DNA from: a virus
Length of the DNA: 43,126 nucleotides
Virus record (IMG/VR): IMGVR_UViG_3300042304_001000
Span: 1 to 43,126 of that record
Reading direction: 5' to 3' (one strand)
In this document: positions 27,413-36,457 of the stretch, in pieces
Numbering within the stretch: position 1 is the stretch's first letter
Layout of the letters: each line of letters starts with the position of its first letter
Position numbers and translations under genes: made by a program
Notes under the pieces: model-generated
Databases searched by the model: none
Told to the model about the DNA's origin: nothing
Seen by the model: only the letters and a program-made list of their open reading frames with translations

Positions 27413-29260
27413 ATGAGCGAACGCGCACCACGGCGGTACACGGATGGGTCTGTCACCTTTGAGGGTGGCATTGACGCTGGTGTGATGCCGTCTGAGGTGG
27501 ACAAGAATCAAGTCGCCTTCGCAGTCAATGCCAGCTTTCGGCAGGGATTCATCTCTCCTCGACCCGGTTTTATTCAGAAAGATTACGACGTATGCTTGTC
27601 GATTACGGCAGACAGTACCCTCGTCACTGCGGATCAAACCAATGTCACGGCTGACGGCTACTCCGAGGAGTGCTATGGTTCTAGCAATTTGACCGGCGTG
27701 TTCCAGTGTGCGCTTCCATACATCGGCGACAATGGAGCGACGTTCATTCTGATGCTAATCAGTGGTAAAGTGTGGCTTTACGACTGCCTTCAGAACAGCG
27801 TTCAGAACCTTTCAGCTTCGCCCAATCTTGAGAACCCATCGAACATACTCGATGGCTGGATGGTTCAGGCTGAGAACTTTGTCGTCATTCAAGACGGTCA
27901 GAGCGCACCGCTGATCTTCAACGGATCAAGTCTGCGCCGCGCAACCACCGACGAAATCAAGTGCGGAAGAGTAATGGCCTACGTCAACGGACGTATCTGG
28001 TACGCTCTTGCAAATGGATTCTCATTCAGAGCAACGGACATTGTTTATGGAGATGGCACGCGAGCGAGTGTTCTCAAAGAAACCGAGAACACCTTCCTCA
28101 ACGAAGGCGGAGACTTTGCGGTTCCGTCGGATTCAGGAGGAATCACTGCAATGGCCGTCCCCGGCGATCCAGATACGTCGCTTGGTCAAGGTCCGCTCCT
28201 AGTCTTTACTCCTCGATACGTCTTCTCGGTTCAAGCTCCTGTTGATCGTGATACATGGAAGAACCTGAGCTATCCGATTCAGGCTATCAGCTTGCTAACC
28301 AGCGGTGCGCTTGGCGCTAGGTCGGCCATTACTGTCAACGGCGACGTGTTCTACCGCGCAGTCGATGGCGTCCGCTCGTTCATCATTGCTCGCCGCTCGT
28401 TCACTGATCCGGGGAATACGCCGATCAGTGGCGAGATTCTGAACATTGTTGAGAACGATCAAACCAGTCTTCTGTGGTCTGGATCTGCGGTCGTGTTCGA
28501 CAATCGATTGCTGATGACCGCACAGCCTCGGTATAATGCCCAAGGCGTTATCCACAAGGCGCTGATGGTTTTGGATTTCGACCTGATTACGTCGATGCGG
28601 AAAAAGTTTCCTCCCGCGTGGGCAGGAATCTGGACTGGACTCGATGTGTTGCAGGTCTTGAAGACGGAAAGCGTTTACGGCGACAGATGCTTTTCGATTG
28701 CTCGCGGCGAAAACGGAACAATCCAGATTTGGGAAATCAGCAAGGGCGATAAGTTTGACAACAACATTGCTGACGGAAAGAAGGAGATTCAGTGGCTGGT
28801 TCACACTCGCGCCTACAACTTTGAGATTCCGTTTGGATTAAAGCGGCTTGATTCGGGCGACATCTTTATTGATTCGTTGGACGGAGACACTTCTTTCAAT
28901 GTCGAGTATCGACCCGATCAGTACCCCGGATGGATTGAGTGGGCAGACTGGGCCGAATGCGCGACAACTTTGCAGTGCCAACCTGCTTGTCCGCTGGTCA
29001 ATTTCCAGCCGCAGTACAGGCCGAAGATGCGCTTGCCGACTCCTTCGGATATCCCGTGCAATTCAAGCATCAGCACACCGACTCGAAATATGTACGAGGT
29101 TCAAATGAGCCTGACAGTTACGGGATATTGCCGCATCAAGAGCATCCGAGTTCACGCTTACGACGTTCAGGAACCTGCGGTGGGCGAGTGCCTTGTTTTC
29201 GAAGGATGCAAGACTCTTGATGCTTGCGACGTAAACCCGTTTACCTACACATCGGAATAG
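27413..29260 (+). CDS. tail nozzle-like beta-propeller protein (gp12-type)
   Basis: A 615-residue protein. The N-terminal FEGGIDAGVMPSEV, AFAVNASFRQGFISPRPGF is typical of podovirus tail-tubular/nozzle proteins. ITADSTLVTADQT is an inserted ITADxT repeat like the C-terminus of 13650-13859. The rest is beta-rich (YVNGRIWYALANGFSFR, YVFSVQAPVDRDTW). It should form the distal tail tube beneath the connector. It starts 3 bp after the adhesin. Confidence 0.7.
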   Translation: MSERAPRRYTDGSVTFEGGIDAGVMPSEVDKNQVAFAVNASFRQGFISPRPGFIQKDYDVCLSITADSTLVTADQTNVTADGYSEECYGSSNLTGVFQCALPYIGDNGATFILMLISGKVWLYDCLQNSVQNLSASPNLENPSNILDGWMVQAENFVVIQDGQSAPLIFNGSSLRRATTDEIKCGRVMAYVNGRIWYALANGFSFRATDIVYGDGTRASVLKETENTFLNEGGDFAVPSDSGGITAMAVPGDPDTSLGQGPLLVFTPRYVFSVQAPVDRDTWKNLSYPIQAISLLTSGALGARSAITVNGDVFYRAVDGVRSFIIARRSFTDPGNTPISGEILNIVENDQTSLLWSGSAVVFDNRLLMTAQPRYNAQGVIHKALMVLDFDLITSMRKKFPPAWAGIWTGLDVLQVLKTESVYGDRCFSIARGENGTIQIWEISKGDKFDNNIADGKKEIQWLVHTRAYNFEIPFGLKRLDSGDIFIDSLDGDTSFNVEYRPDQYPGWIEWADWAECATTLQCQPACPLVNFQPQYRPKMRLPTPSDIPCNSSISTPTRNMYEVQMSLTVTGYCRIKSIRVHAYDVQEPAVGECLVFEGCKTLDACDVNPFTYTSE

Positions 29261-29261
29261 T

Positions 29262-30065
29262 ATGCCAAACCTAACCCTAATCACGCTTACACCTCCAAGT
29301 CTTCCGGTGAGTTATTGTCCGTTGAACTACCAGAACTTGGCCAACGATATCATCGGAGGCACGCAAGCCGTTTTCAACAGCACGATTGGAAACTCGTTCT
29401 TTAATTTTGGACCGACGTATCCGGCGATCAACAATCGGATTTATCCGTGGCTTGATGAAAATGGTCAGTGGTGGATTTTCGATCAGGGATTCTGGACTTA
29501 TAAAAACACGGTTGCGGCGAATGGTTATGATCGTCGCATCTTTGTTGGAACGACCACGGATCTTCTCTCGTACGACGGCGGTGATGGAACTTCCGGCACT
29601 CCGACTAATTACACCGGAGCGATGTGGATGGTTGATACCTCGTTTGACGCTCGATTCCCGGTCGGTGTTGGCGCTTTTGCGGCGAGCGGTGCGGTTGCCG
29701 TCAATGGAACCGCAACTGCCACATCAATCGTTGGCGAAGATCAACACAAGCTGACTGTTCCAGAGACTCCGTTCAACGAACACACGCATGGTGTTGCTCA
29801 GTTGATTGCTCCAGCAAACGACGATTATTACCTCGTCAACAAGTCTTGGAGCGGACTCGGTTCGTACCCCACACAGATCCTTCAAGGTGCTGCTGGAAGC
29901 GGTGGAGGCGGAGCTGGTCCAAGCATCACTACTGGCGACATTGGAACCACCAATGCCGACAAGACCGGCAACGATACCCAGAACGCTGTCGCCCACAACA
30001 ACCTTCCTCCGTTCTACGGCGTTTACTTCATCAAGCGAACGAGCCGAATCTATTACACCAAATGA
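29262..30065 (+). CDS. tail-tip/collar-like fibre protein
   Basis: A 267-residue protein: AMWMVDTSFDARFPVGVGAF is a tail-collar-like segment, EDQHKLTVPETPFNEHTHG carries a metal-binding-looking His cluster (HTHG), and the end is NNLPPFYGVYFIKRTSRIYY, a common end of phage short fibres. A surface-binding or tip protein is likely. It overlaps the connector gene by ATGA. Confidence 0.7.
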   Translation: MPNLTLITLTPPSLPVSYCPLNYQNLANDIIGGTQAVFNSTIGNSFFNFGPTYPAINNRIYPWLDENGQWWIFDQGFWTYKNTVAANGYDRRIFVGTTTDLLSYDGGDGTSGTPTNYTGAMWMVDTSFDARFPVGVGAFAASGAVAVNGTATATSIVGEDQHKLTVPETPFNEHTHGVAQLIAPANDDYYLVNKSWSGLGSYPTQILQGAAGSGGGGAGPSITTGDIGTTNADKTGNDTQNAVAHNNLPPFYGVYFIKRTSRIYYTK

Positions 30066-31036
30066 AGCTAATCGTTCAGGACATTCGCTCGACAATCGCC
30101 CGTGTAGTCGGCGTCTGCGTCGATGACCCTCGCGTTTACGACTACATCAATCAAGCGTGCCGACGGCTTCTGCACAAGGGATTGTGGGCAGGCGCGTACG
30201 GACGCTTCACTATCCACACCGTTGGAGGGTGCATCACTTGGCCGCGTCATATTGAAACCATCGAATCCGTGGCTGATTGCTGCGGCGTAGGAACGGTTCG
30301 CAATCAATGGTTCGAGTTTCAGGAAAGCGGATACGGACTGCTCGGCGAGAGCAATGGCGCGTGCGTTGGCAAGCAGCTTGTGGATCGTGGCACCGTGGTT
30401 TCTTACCGCGACATGTCCGGCGAGACGAATAGCTTCATCCGAGTCTATCCCGGTGACGCTTCTGACGTTGGCAAGACCATCACCCTGCAAGGTGTCGATC
30501 AGAACGGGCAATGGATTCGCACACTGTCTGGCGGCGTGTGGATCGACGGCGAGAAGCTGACCCTCGCGTTGCCGTACGTTCAATCGACCAAGAAGTTCAT
30601 ATCGCTGACCGGCGTCATTCGTCAGGCAACCAACACGTCGAGCCGGTTGTACGAATACAATGCAACGACATTGCTGGAGCTTGATCTGGCAGTTTACGAC
30701 CCTGATGAAACTTTGCCGCAGTACCGTCGCAGTTATCTGACGGATCGATGCAACAACGACGAGGATAAGCCGGTGACGGTCATGGCAAAGATGCGCCATA
30801 TCAACGCAACGAGCGTCAATGACTACCTCATTCCGCCTTCTCCAGATGCTATCAAGCTGATGGTCATGGCGATTCGTAAGGAGGAGAACGATTTGATTCA
30901 GGAAGCAGTGGCCTACGAAGCCAAAGCAGTTCAAGCTGTTCAGGAGCAAACGATGCAATACCTTGGGGACGCAGTCGCAACGATCCGAATGGTCGGCGTC
31001 GGATTAAACGGCGGTGGATTCTCCCAATGGTTCTGA
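30062..31036 (+). CDS. head-tail connector/adaptor-like protein
   Basis: A 324-residue protein starting MKLIVQDIRSTIARVVG, then DDPRVYDYINQACRRLLHK, an N-terminal helical layout of head-tail adaptors. The middle is beta-rich (YVQSTKKFISLTGVIRQ), and the last third is helical (LMVMAIRKEENDLIQEAVAY, ALMQ-like repeats) with MVGVGLNGGGFSQWF at the end. Expected between portal and nozzle. The ATG at 30062 overlaps the preceding TGA. The family assignment is by pattern only. Confidence 0.55.
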   Translation: MKLIVQDIRSTIARVVGVCVDDPRVYDYINQACRRLLHKGLWAGAYGRFTIHTVGGCITWPRHIETIESVADCCGVGTVRNQWFEFQESGYGLLGESNGACVGKQLVDRGTVVSYRDMSGETNSFIRVYPGDASDVGKTITLQGVDQNGQWIRTLSGGVWIDGEKLTLALPYVQSTKKFISLTGVIRQATNTSSRLYEYNATTLLELDLAVYDPDETLPQYRRSYLTDRCNNDEDKPVTVMAKMRHINATSVNDYLIPPSPDAIKLMVMAIRKEENDLIQEAVAYEAKAVQAVQEQTMQYLGDAVATIRMVGVGLNGGGFSQWF

Positions 31037-31053
31037 ACCAAAAAGAATAATTT

Positions 31054-31932
31054 ATGGCAATAGGACTTGGAGCGGCAATTTTAGGTGGAGCAGGAATCTC
31101 GGCAGCGGGAAGCCTGCTCGGCGGACTTTTTGGTGGCAAGAAGCCCAAGGTGCCTGAGCTAAAGCCGATTGATTTTGCGGGAGAACAGCGGCAGGCGATT
31201 CAGCAGAATATCGCATCGCTTGAGCCTGCAACCGAGTTGGCCACCAAGACGACCGCCGCCGAGCAATCACAGCTTGAGGCGCAGCTTCGTCGTGCGATTC
31301 CCGGTTACGACCAATTGATTCAACAGGCTGGAAAGAACATAGGATCAGCTTTGCGTGGCGAGGTTTCTCAAGATGTTGCTTCTCAGCTTCAACGATCTTC
31401 TGCTGGACGTGCGCTTAGCGGAGGGTATGGCGCTGGTTCGGGCGTTGGTAGAAATCTGGCCGCTCGCGACTTTGGCCTGACATCGATGCAGATCCAGAAT
31501 CAAGGTCTTGCTCAGGCTCAGAACTTCATTCAGCAGCAACGTACGATGGGCATGGCGCAACCGTTCTCAATCAGCAGCATGTTTATTACGCCTGCTCAGC
31601 GCATTGGAGCCATTCAGCAACAACAGTCGGCCATGTACGGTCGTGATTTGACTGCCGCTCAGGTTGCTGCCGCTCCGTCTCCGATGCAGCAATCGGCTCA
31701 AACCGCGTTCACTAATTTTGGAGGGATTGCTGGAGGCGCTCTGTCTCAATATGGGATGTATCAAGGATTGATGCAGCAGCAACCGGGAGCGTATCGACCA
31801 CAATCGTACAATCCTCAGAACGATTCTGAGATTTATCCGAATCTCTACGCACCGACTCCAACGAGGTCGGATATCACACCGCTTTCTACGAGTCTATTCC
31901 CGGAGTACGGCTCCTCAAACTACAGACCTTGA
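31054..31932 (+). CDS. internal virion/ejection protein
   Basis: A 292-residue protein: a Gly/Ala hydrophobic N-terminus (IGLGAAILGGAGISAAGSLL), a Gln-rich helical middle (LRRAIPGYDQLIQQAGKNIG) and a disordered Tyr/Pro/Asn-rich end. This matches small ejection proteins (gp14-like) of podoviruses that insert in the host envelope during DNA entry. It is followed by two larger ejection-type genes. Confidence 0.65.
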   Translation: MAIGLGAAILGGAGISAAGSLLGGLFGGKKPKVPELKPIDFAGEQRQAIQQNIASLEPATELATKTTAAEQSQLEAQLRRAIPGYDQLIQQAGKNIGSALRGEVSQDVASQLQRSSAGRALSGGYGAGSGVGRNLAARDFGLTSMQIQNQGLAQAQNFIQQQRTMGMAQPFSISSMFITPAQRIGAIQQQQSAMYGRDLTAAQVAAAPSPMQQSAQTAFTNFGGIAGGALSQYGMYQGLMQQQPGAYRPQSYNPQNDSEIYPNLYAPTPTRSDITPLSTSLFPEYGSSNYRP

Positions 31933-31935
31933 TTT

Positions 31936-33318
31936 ATGGCTGACCAATCTCTTCAAGCATTTCAGCTAGGCGCATCGCTGTTTGACCGCGCACAAACGCA
32001 GCAGCGGATGATGGAGCAATTGCAGGTGCAGACGGCTCAACAGGTCATGCAACAGCGTCAGTCGGATCTTCAGAACAAGATCCAGTCGAATGCTTATGCT
32101 CAGGCGTTGGCGGAGCAGGAAGCTCAGGTTAATGAGTTTGATGCTTTTCAAACATTTAATAATGATGTTTCAAACTTCTTAAATAGCCAAGAAGTGGGAG
32201 CTAAAATGCCTGCAATGCCTAGATTTAAGTCTAAGACTTTTAATCAAGAAGCAATAAAGGCAATAAGCGGACTTGAGCAGTATTCCGCTCGGGCTGAACT
32301 TATTAAACAGCAAGCAAAGACCGCTGCTTTTACGGATCAGATTGAGGCAAAACGAATTGAGGACGCTCGAAAATATGGTGCATTAACGCGCACCGCTGAT
32401 GGAAAGTACGTCATTGATGATGCGTTGATTGCTAAAAAGCGCACAGAAGAAGAGCAGCTTGGGAAAGCGTCGAAACTTGGAACTTTGGGGCGTCTTGGAA
32501 AAAACACCGTTCAGAGCATGATCGACTCTGGGCAGATTCCTCAAGAAATTGCTCCTCAAGCTCTTCTTGCCGCAGAAAGTTTCGAAAAATCAAAAACAGG
32601 CGCAGTCGGAAAGAATACAGATCTGTTTATTGAAGCTGCCAAGGCTAAGGCTAAGGCTTCTGGACAAGAGATTACACCAGTCAAGGAAGCTGAACTGAGG
32701 CAGACATTTATCGGCGGCGGCGGACGGCTCAAGCCGCTTGAGGCAAAAACCGCCACAAAGCTGGAGGACGAGTTTGCTGTCATGGAGACGATTGATTCTC
32801 TTCAAGATGGAATTGCCGAGTTTGAAAAACAGTATCCCGGCAAAAAGTTTACAGATTTTCTTGGGGCAATACCCTCAACTGAAATCAAGATTCGTTCGTT
32901 GATTCAAACCGAAAAAGATCCAATGAAGCAAGACGCTTTGGAGTTATTGGCCGACTTCATGGGCGTCGTTAATCGCACCGCAAGAACAACTTCCGGTCTG
33001 AACGTAACCGAAAGCGAGGGAAAGCGAATCGCTCAGGAAATTGGCGGATCTTTCGACAAGAACTCCATTATCAAGCTCGACCAGTTTAGGAAACGAATTG
33101 AACGAAGTGCGCGTGGAACAATTGGTAGAAATATCGACAAGGCACTTCCTTCATTTTACGAGCGATGGTCTACAACTCCATTTGGAACCAGAACCACTGC
33201 TTCATACTCTGTTCCCGGTGTTTCATTTCAATCAAATGCTCAGTCAATGGAATCGACAAGTCTTGAGGATATTCAGCGCTTGATTCAGCAGTTGAAAGCA
33301 GAGAACGAACAGCAATAA
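31936..33318 (+). CDS. second internal virion/ejection protein
   Basis: A 460-residue, strongly helical, Gln/Ala/Lys-rich protein (QRMMEQLQVQTAQQVMQQRQ) with coiled-coil stretches throughout and a Ser/Thr-rich end. No enzyme motif. Position between the small and the very large internal proteins is like gp15 of T7-type phages. Visible local A+T richness in the first 700 bp. Confidence 0.65.
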   Translation: MADQSLQAFQLGASLFDRAQTQQRMMEQLQVQTAQQVMQQRQSDLQNKIQSNAYAQALAEQEAQVNEFDAFQTFNNDVSNFLNSQEVGAKMPAMPRFKSKTFNQEAIKAISGLEQYSARAELIKQQAKTAAFTDQIEAKRIEDARKYGALTRTADGKYVIDDALIAKKRTEEEQLGKASKLGTLGRLGKNTVQSMIDSGQIPQEIAPQALLAAESFEKSKTGAVGKNTDLFIEAAKAKAKASGQEITPVKEAELRQTFIGGGGRLKPLEAKTATKLEDEFAVMETIDSLQDGIAEFEKQYPGKKFTDFLGAIPSTEIKIRSLIQTEKDPMKQDALELLADFMGVVNRTARTTSGLNVTESEGKRIAQEIGGSFDKNSIIKLDQFRKRIERSARGTIGRNIDKALPSFYERWSTTPFGTRTTASYSVPGVSFQSNAQSMESTSLEDIQRLIQQLKAENEQQ

Positions 33319-33322
33319 AAAT

Positions 33323-35959
33323 ATGCCATTATCACCTGAAAAAGCTGCTTTGCTTCAACGACTTGAGTCGGAAGTTGCTCGTCGAATGGCGTCTAGCAAC
33401 GCTGTGCCGGATCAATCTTCCGTTCCTCAAGTTGAAGCTGCTGCCGCTGTAGGATCGACGGCTCAGTTGAATCAGGCGGTTCAGGATGCTTCTCAAATTG
33501 GGCAAAGACAGTTGGCCACTGGTGCATTCATGCCATCAGTCGATCAGGAGAAGCTTAGGCAAGATATTGGCACTGCAACTACAACCGCTGCCCGTGTTGC
33601 TCCTGCACTTGCAGCGGCTCCGTTTACTGGAGGCATGTCGATTCCCGCCATGATGGGAACTGGGGCTTTGTCTTCAGCAATCGGAGAGGCTGTTGGACAA
33701 ACGCTCGAAAAGCTTTTTGGAAGGAGAGAAGATTACTCTGGTCGAGAGATTGCCGCATCTGCTGTTACAGGAGCCGCCCCAATCTTGCCTGGAGGAGGAA
33801 TTCTAAAGCCGCTGGCAAACATTGCCATGCAAGGCGCTGGTGGAGTTGCTGGAGAGGCTGTTAGAACCGGAGAATTCAAGCCAGAGGCTGGAATTGTTCC
33901 TGCGGCATTAACTGCTGGATTTCAAGTTCCCGGCGCAATTGCTGGTCGAGCCGGCGCTGGATTTGAACGTGCTGCCGAGCGAGCAGCCACGGTGGAGAGA
34001 ATTGGTGAGGGAGTTCAGCCTACGTTCGGTCAGGCGATGCCTCGTTTCGCTGGTCTTGAATCAAGAATTGAATCTCGCGCTGGGATGCCCCCAATCACCG
34101 AGCAGCTTGCTCGTCAAGGTGAGCAGATTAAAACCGCAGTTCAAAAGTTAACCGGCGTCGCGGCTGAAGGAGCCGACACGCTAACACAAAAACTTCTTGG
34201 CGCACTGAGTGCCAATGAAATTGACGACATCGCAAACGCTTCAAGAAATCTAAAAGACGCTGAAACGATTTTGGAATCTGCTCGCGGACAAGCGCAGAAA
34301 CAGGCTCAGCAACGAGCAGTAGATCAGGCGCTTCAGGCATATCAGGACACGGTGAAAAACACCTTGTTCAAAGGTCAGGACATTTCCGCGTTTCGTGTTG
34401 TTCCTGCTGGCCAACAAATTGAATCGCTCGCAGATCAGGCGAAGACGGCGATTAAAGCTGAAGCGAACAGAATCTACGGACCTGCCAACGCGGTTGAAAA
34501 CGATCAGAAATTCAACCTTTTCAAGCCTGTTGGAAACAACCCTTCTTTTGCCTCTCAGGCAAATGAGTTGCTGGCTCAAATTCCAGACATTCATGCCTCT
34601 GGCTTGAAAGAGGCTAGAAAGCTGTTGTCGAGGGCCGAGACGGTGATGACTCCATCATCAATGGACCCGACGCGGCCTGTGACAGTTTCGGCGCCGCAAA
34701 AGGCCAGCTTAAAGGAGCTGAAAGACCTTCGAGATGAGCTTTACGATTTTGCTGACTATGCTGGGGAAGCCATTGGAAACAGTCAGCAGAGGCAGGTTAA
34801 AAATCTCGCAACCACTCTTTCCCAAACGATTGCCGATCAAGCTCCAGAAGCCATAGGCGCTGAAGCTGCTGCGGCAAGAGCTGCCGGTGACGAGTTTTAT
34901 GCGGCAACACGACCGAAGCTGAATCTTTTCGGAGTTCGCAGGGCGTTCGCTCCAGAAACCGTGGAGCGTGGCCAGCTTGGTCAGGCAATGGTCAGCGGAG
35001 TCAAAGCTCAAGGCTTGCTTGCCCCTGAATTTGCGAATGTCGAATCACTTGTTAACACGCTAAAATCCCGTGGAGTTGCAAACGCTCCCGATCTTCAGGA
35101 TGTGTACTCGTCTATCCGATCTGGAATTGTCAGCGACGCAACAGACAAAGCCACTGGAGCAATCGACTACAAAAAGCTTGCCGGAACAATCAACAACCTA
35201 GAAACGCAGAGTCCCGGCGCACTTGAGAAGGTTGGTCTTGGATCAAAAGATCAGCTTTCGAAGTTTGTCAATTTCCTTGAAAGCACCGGCCAGAAAACTG
35301 GTCCTCAAGCGTTGCTGGACATTTTGCAGACCAAAACACCTGCCGGATTTGCTGTAGCATCTGAAGCGGTTCAGTTGCTTCCAAATGTGAAGGATGTTGG
35401 ATCTGTTGTTCGGTATCTTGAACGCGAGGCGGTTGCTGGAAACAAGCTGGCCAAAGAAGCGTTGATTTCGACTCGCGCTAGAGAGATTGAAGATATTCTT
35501 TTGGCCGAGACTGTTCTCGGTGGCAAAGGGCCGAATCTCAAAGGTGTTTTCAAAATAAATCGAACTGAACAGATTCTTGGGCCGACTCTGTACAAGCAAA
35601 TTGTTGACGACATCATTCCTGGCTACAAAACCATCTTAATGGCTGAACGTGCTGCTGGTGGTGGCGGTGCGCTTGTATCTGGTCAGGCTGCTGAAGAGTT
35701 GGTTGCTGGAATTCCTCAATCAGCTCTTAAGGTTGCCGCTGGAAAGCCAGTTGAAGGAATCATGGGTGTAATCGGAACTGCGGTAAATGCTGGGTTCTAC
35801 AATGTCGCAGCAAAGGCTCTGGCTCGCGCATCTGGATCTGCTGGTTATCGTAGCGCCGCAGATACGGCTCGAATTTTTGAGAAGTTCTCAAACATTCCTC
35901 GGGCGTCACTTTACGATGCTCTGAGCAAGTACGCTGACACCGGAGAACTTCCGAAATGA
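33323..35959 (+). CDS. large internal virion/ejection protein
   Basis: An 878-residue protein. Residues about 80-200 have an Ala/Gly-rich hydrophobic region (ARVAPALAAAPFTGGM, AMMGTGALSSAIGEAVG, GGAAP-type repeats) that could span the membrane. Long helical domains follow, with Gly/Ala-rich loops near the end (AERAAGGGGALVSGQAAEEL). It is the likely gp16-like scaffold of the DNA-entry channel. I see no lysozyme motif, so wall cutting must come from elsewhere, perhaps 5708-6064. Confidence 0.65.
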   Translation: MPLSPEKAALLQRLESEVARRMASSNAVPDQSSVPQVEAAAAVGSTAQLNQAVQDASQIGQRQLATGAFMPSVDQEKLRQDIGTATTTAARVAPALAAAPFTGGMSIPAMMGTGALSSAIGEAVGQTLEKLFGRREDYSGREIAASAVTGAAPILPGGGILKPLANIAMQGAGGVAGEAVRTGEFKPEAGIVPAALTAGFQVPGAIAGRAGAGFERAAERAATVERIGEGVQPTFGQAMPRFAGLESRIESRAGMPPITEQLARQGEQIKTAVQKLTGVAAEGADTLTQKLLGALSANEIDDIANASRNLKDAETILESARGQAQKQAQQRAVDQALQAYQDTVKNTLFKGQDISAFRVVPAGQQIESLADQAKTAIKAEANRIYGPANAVENDQKFNLFKPVGNNPSFASQANELLAQIPDIHASGLKEARKLLSRAETVMTPSSMDPTRPVTVSAPQKASLKELKDLRDELYDFADYAGEAIGNSQQRQVKNLATTLSQTIADQAPEAIGAEAAAARAAGDEFYAATRPKLNLFGVRRAFAPETVERGQLGQAMVSGVKAQGLLAPEFANVESLVNTLKSRGVANAPDLQDVYSSIRSGIVSDATDKATGAIDYKKLAGTINNLETQSPGALEKVGLGSKDQLSKFVNFLESTGQKTGPQALLDILQTKTPAGFAVASEAVQLLPNVKDVGSVVRYLEREAVAGNKLAKEALISTRAREIEDILLAETVLGGKGPNLKGVFKINRTEQILGPTLYKQIVDDIIPGYKTILMAERAAGGGGALVSGQAAEELVAGIPQSALKVAAGKPVEGIMGVIGTAVNAGFYNVAAKALARASGSAGYRSAADTARIFEKFSNIPRASLYDALSKYADTGELPK

Positions 35960-36267
35960 AAACCTCCCTCTCCAAGAAAGGTAACACCTATCAGGGCAAG
36001 AAGGTGACGCTGAACAAGCCCTTCTACACGCCGGGTGAGCGTAAGAAGAGCGCGGTGTACGTTAAGAATCCGGCGGACAAGGTTGTCATCGTTCGTTTCG
36101 GCGATCCTGACATGACGATCAAGAAGTCGAATCCTGAGCGTCGCAAGAATTTCCGTGCGCGGCATAACTGTGCGGAGGCGAAGGACAAGACGACGCCTAA
36201 ATTTTGGAGCTGCGCCGCTTGGATTCTGGCGATTGTTCTGTCGGTTTTAACCTCAAACCCTATTTGA
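35956..36267 (+). CDS. conserved phage protein (FGDPxM-RARHNC type) with hydrophobic tail
   Basis: A 103-residue protein: VTLNKPFYTPGERKKSAVYV, VVIVRFGDPDMTIKKSNPE, RRKNFRARHNC and FWSCAAW. This matches a conserved small domain (I recall DUF6321) found in many marine and freshwater phages. Basic, with H and C residues that may bind zinc. The homologues I remember end near the WSC-x-x-W; here a hydrophobic tail (ILAIVLSVLTSNPI) is added, which could anchor it in a membrane. Confidence 0.72.
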   Translation: MKTSLSKKGNTYQGKKVTLNKPFYTPGERKKSAVYVKNPADKVVIVRFGDPDMTIKKSNPERRKNFRARHNCAEAKDKTTPKFWSCAAWILAIVLSVLTSNPI

Positions 36268-36271
36268 ATTT

Positions 36272-36457
36272 ATGGACAAGATGAAACTTGGTGGTGGCGG
36301 GCGTTACGAGAAGCTTATCGGCTCTCTTGAGAAGAAGGGCGTTCGCGATCCTCGCGCTCTTGCGGCCTACATTGGTCGTAAGAAGCTCGGCAAGGCGAAG
36401 TTCCAATCGCTCGCCGCGAAAGGTCGTCGCCGCGCTGAGCGCAAGTCTAACGCTTAG
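36272..36457 (+). CDS. small conserved basic phage protein
   Basis: A 61-residue protein: GGGGRYEKLIGSLEKKGV, RDPRALAAYIGRKKLGKAKF and AAKGRRR. The pattern is common next to structural or replication genes of environmental phages; function unknown, probably nucleic-acid binding because it is very basic. Its stop lies within the 3' end of the convergent primase-helicase gene (11-bp overlap). Confidence 0.68.
   Translation: MDKMKLGGGGRYEKLIGSLEKKGVRDPRALAAYIGRKKLGKAKFQSLAAKGRRRAERKSNA

Noticed and set aside
30068-30958. 296-codon minus-strand frame antisense to the connector-like gene
   Set aside because: The plus-strand gene is coupled by ATGA to its neighbour and has structured helical segments; the antisense frame does not fit the operon direction and shows no motif.
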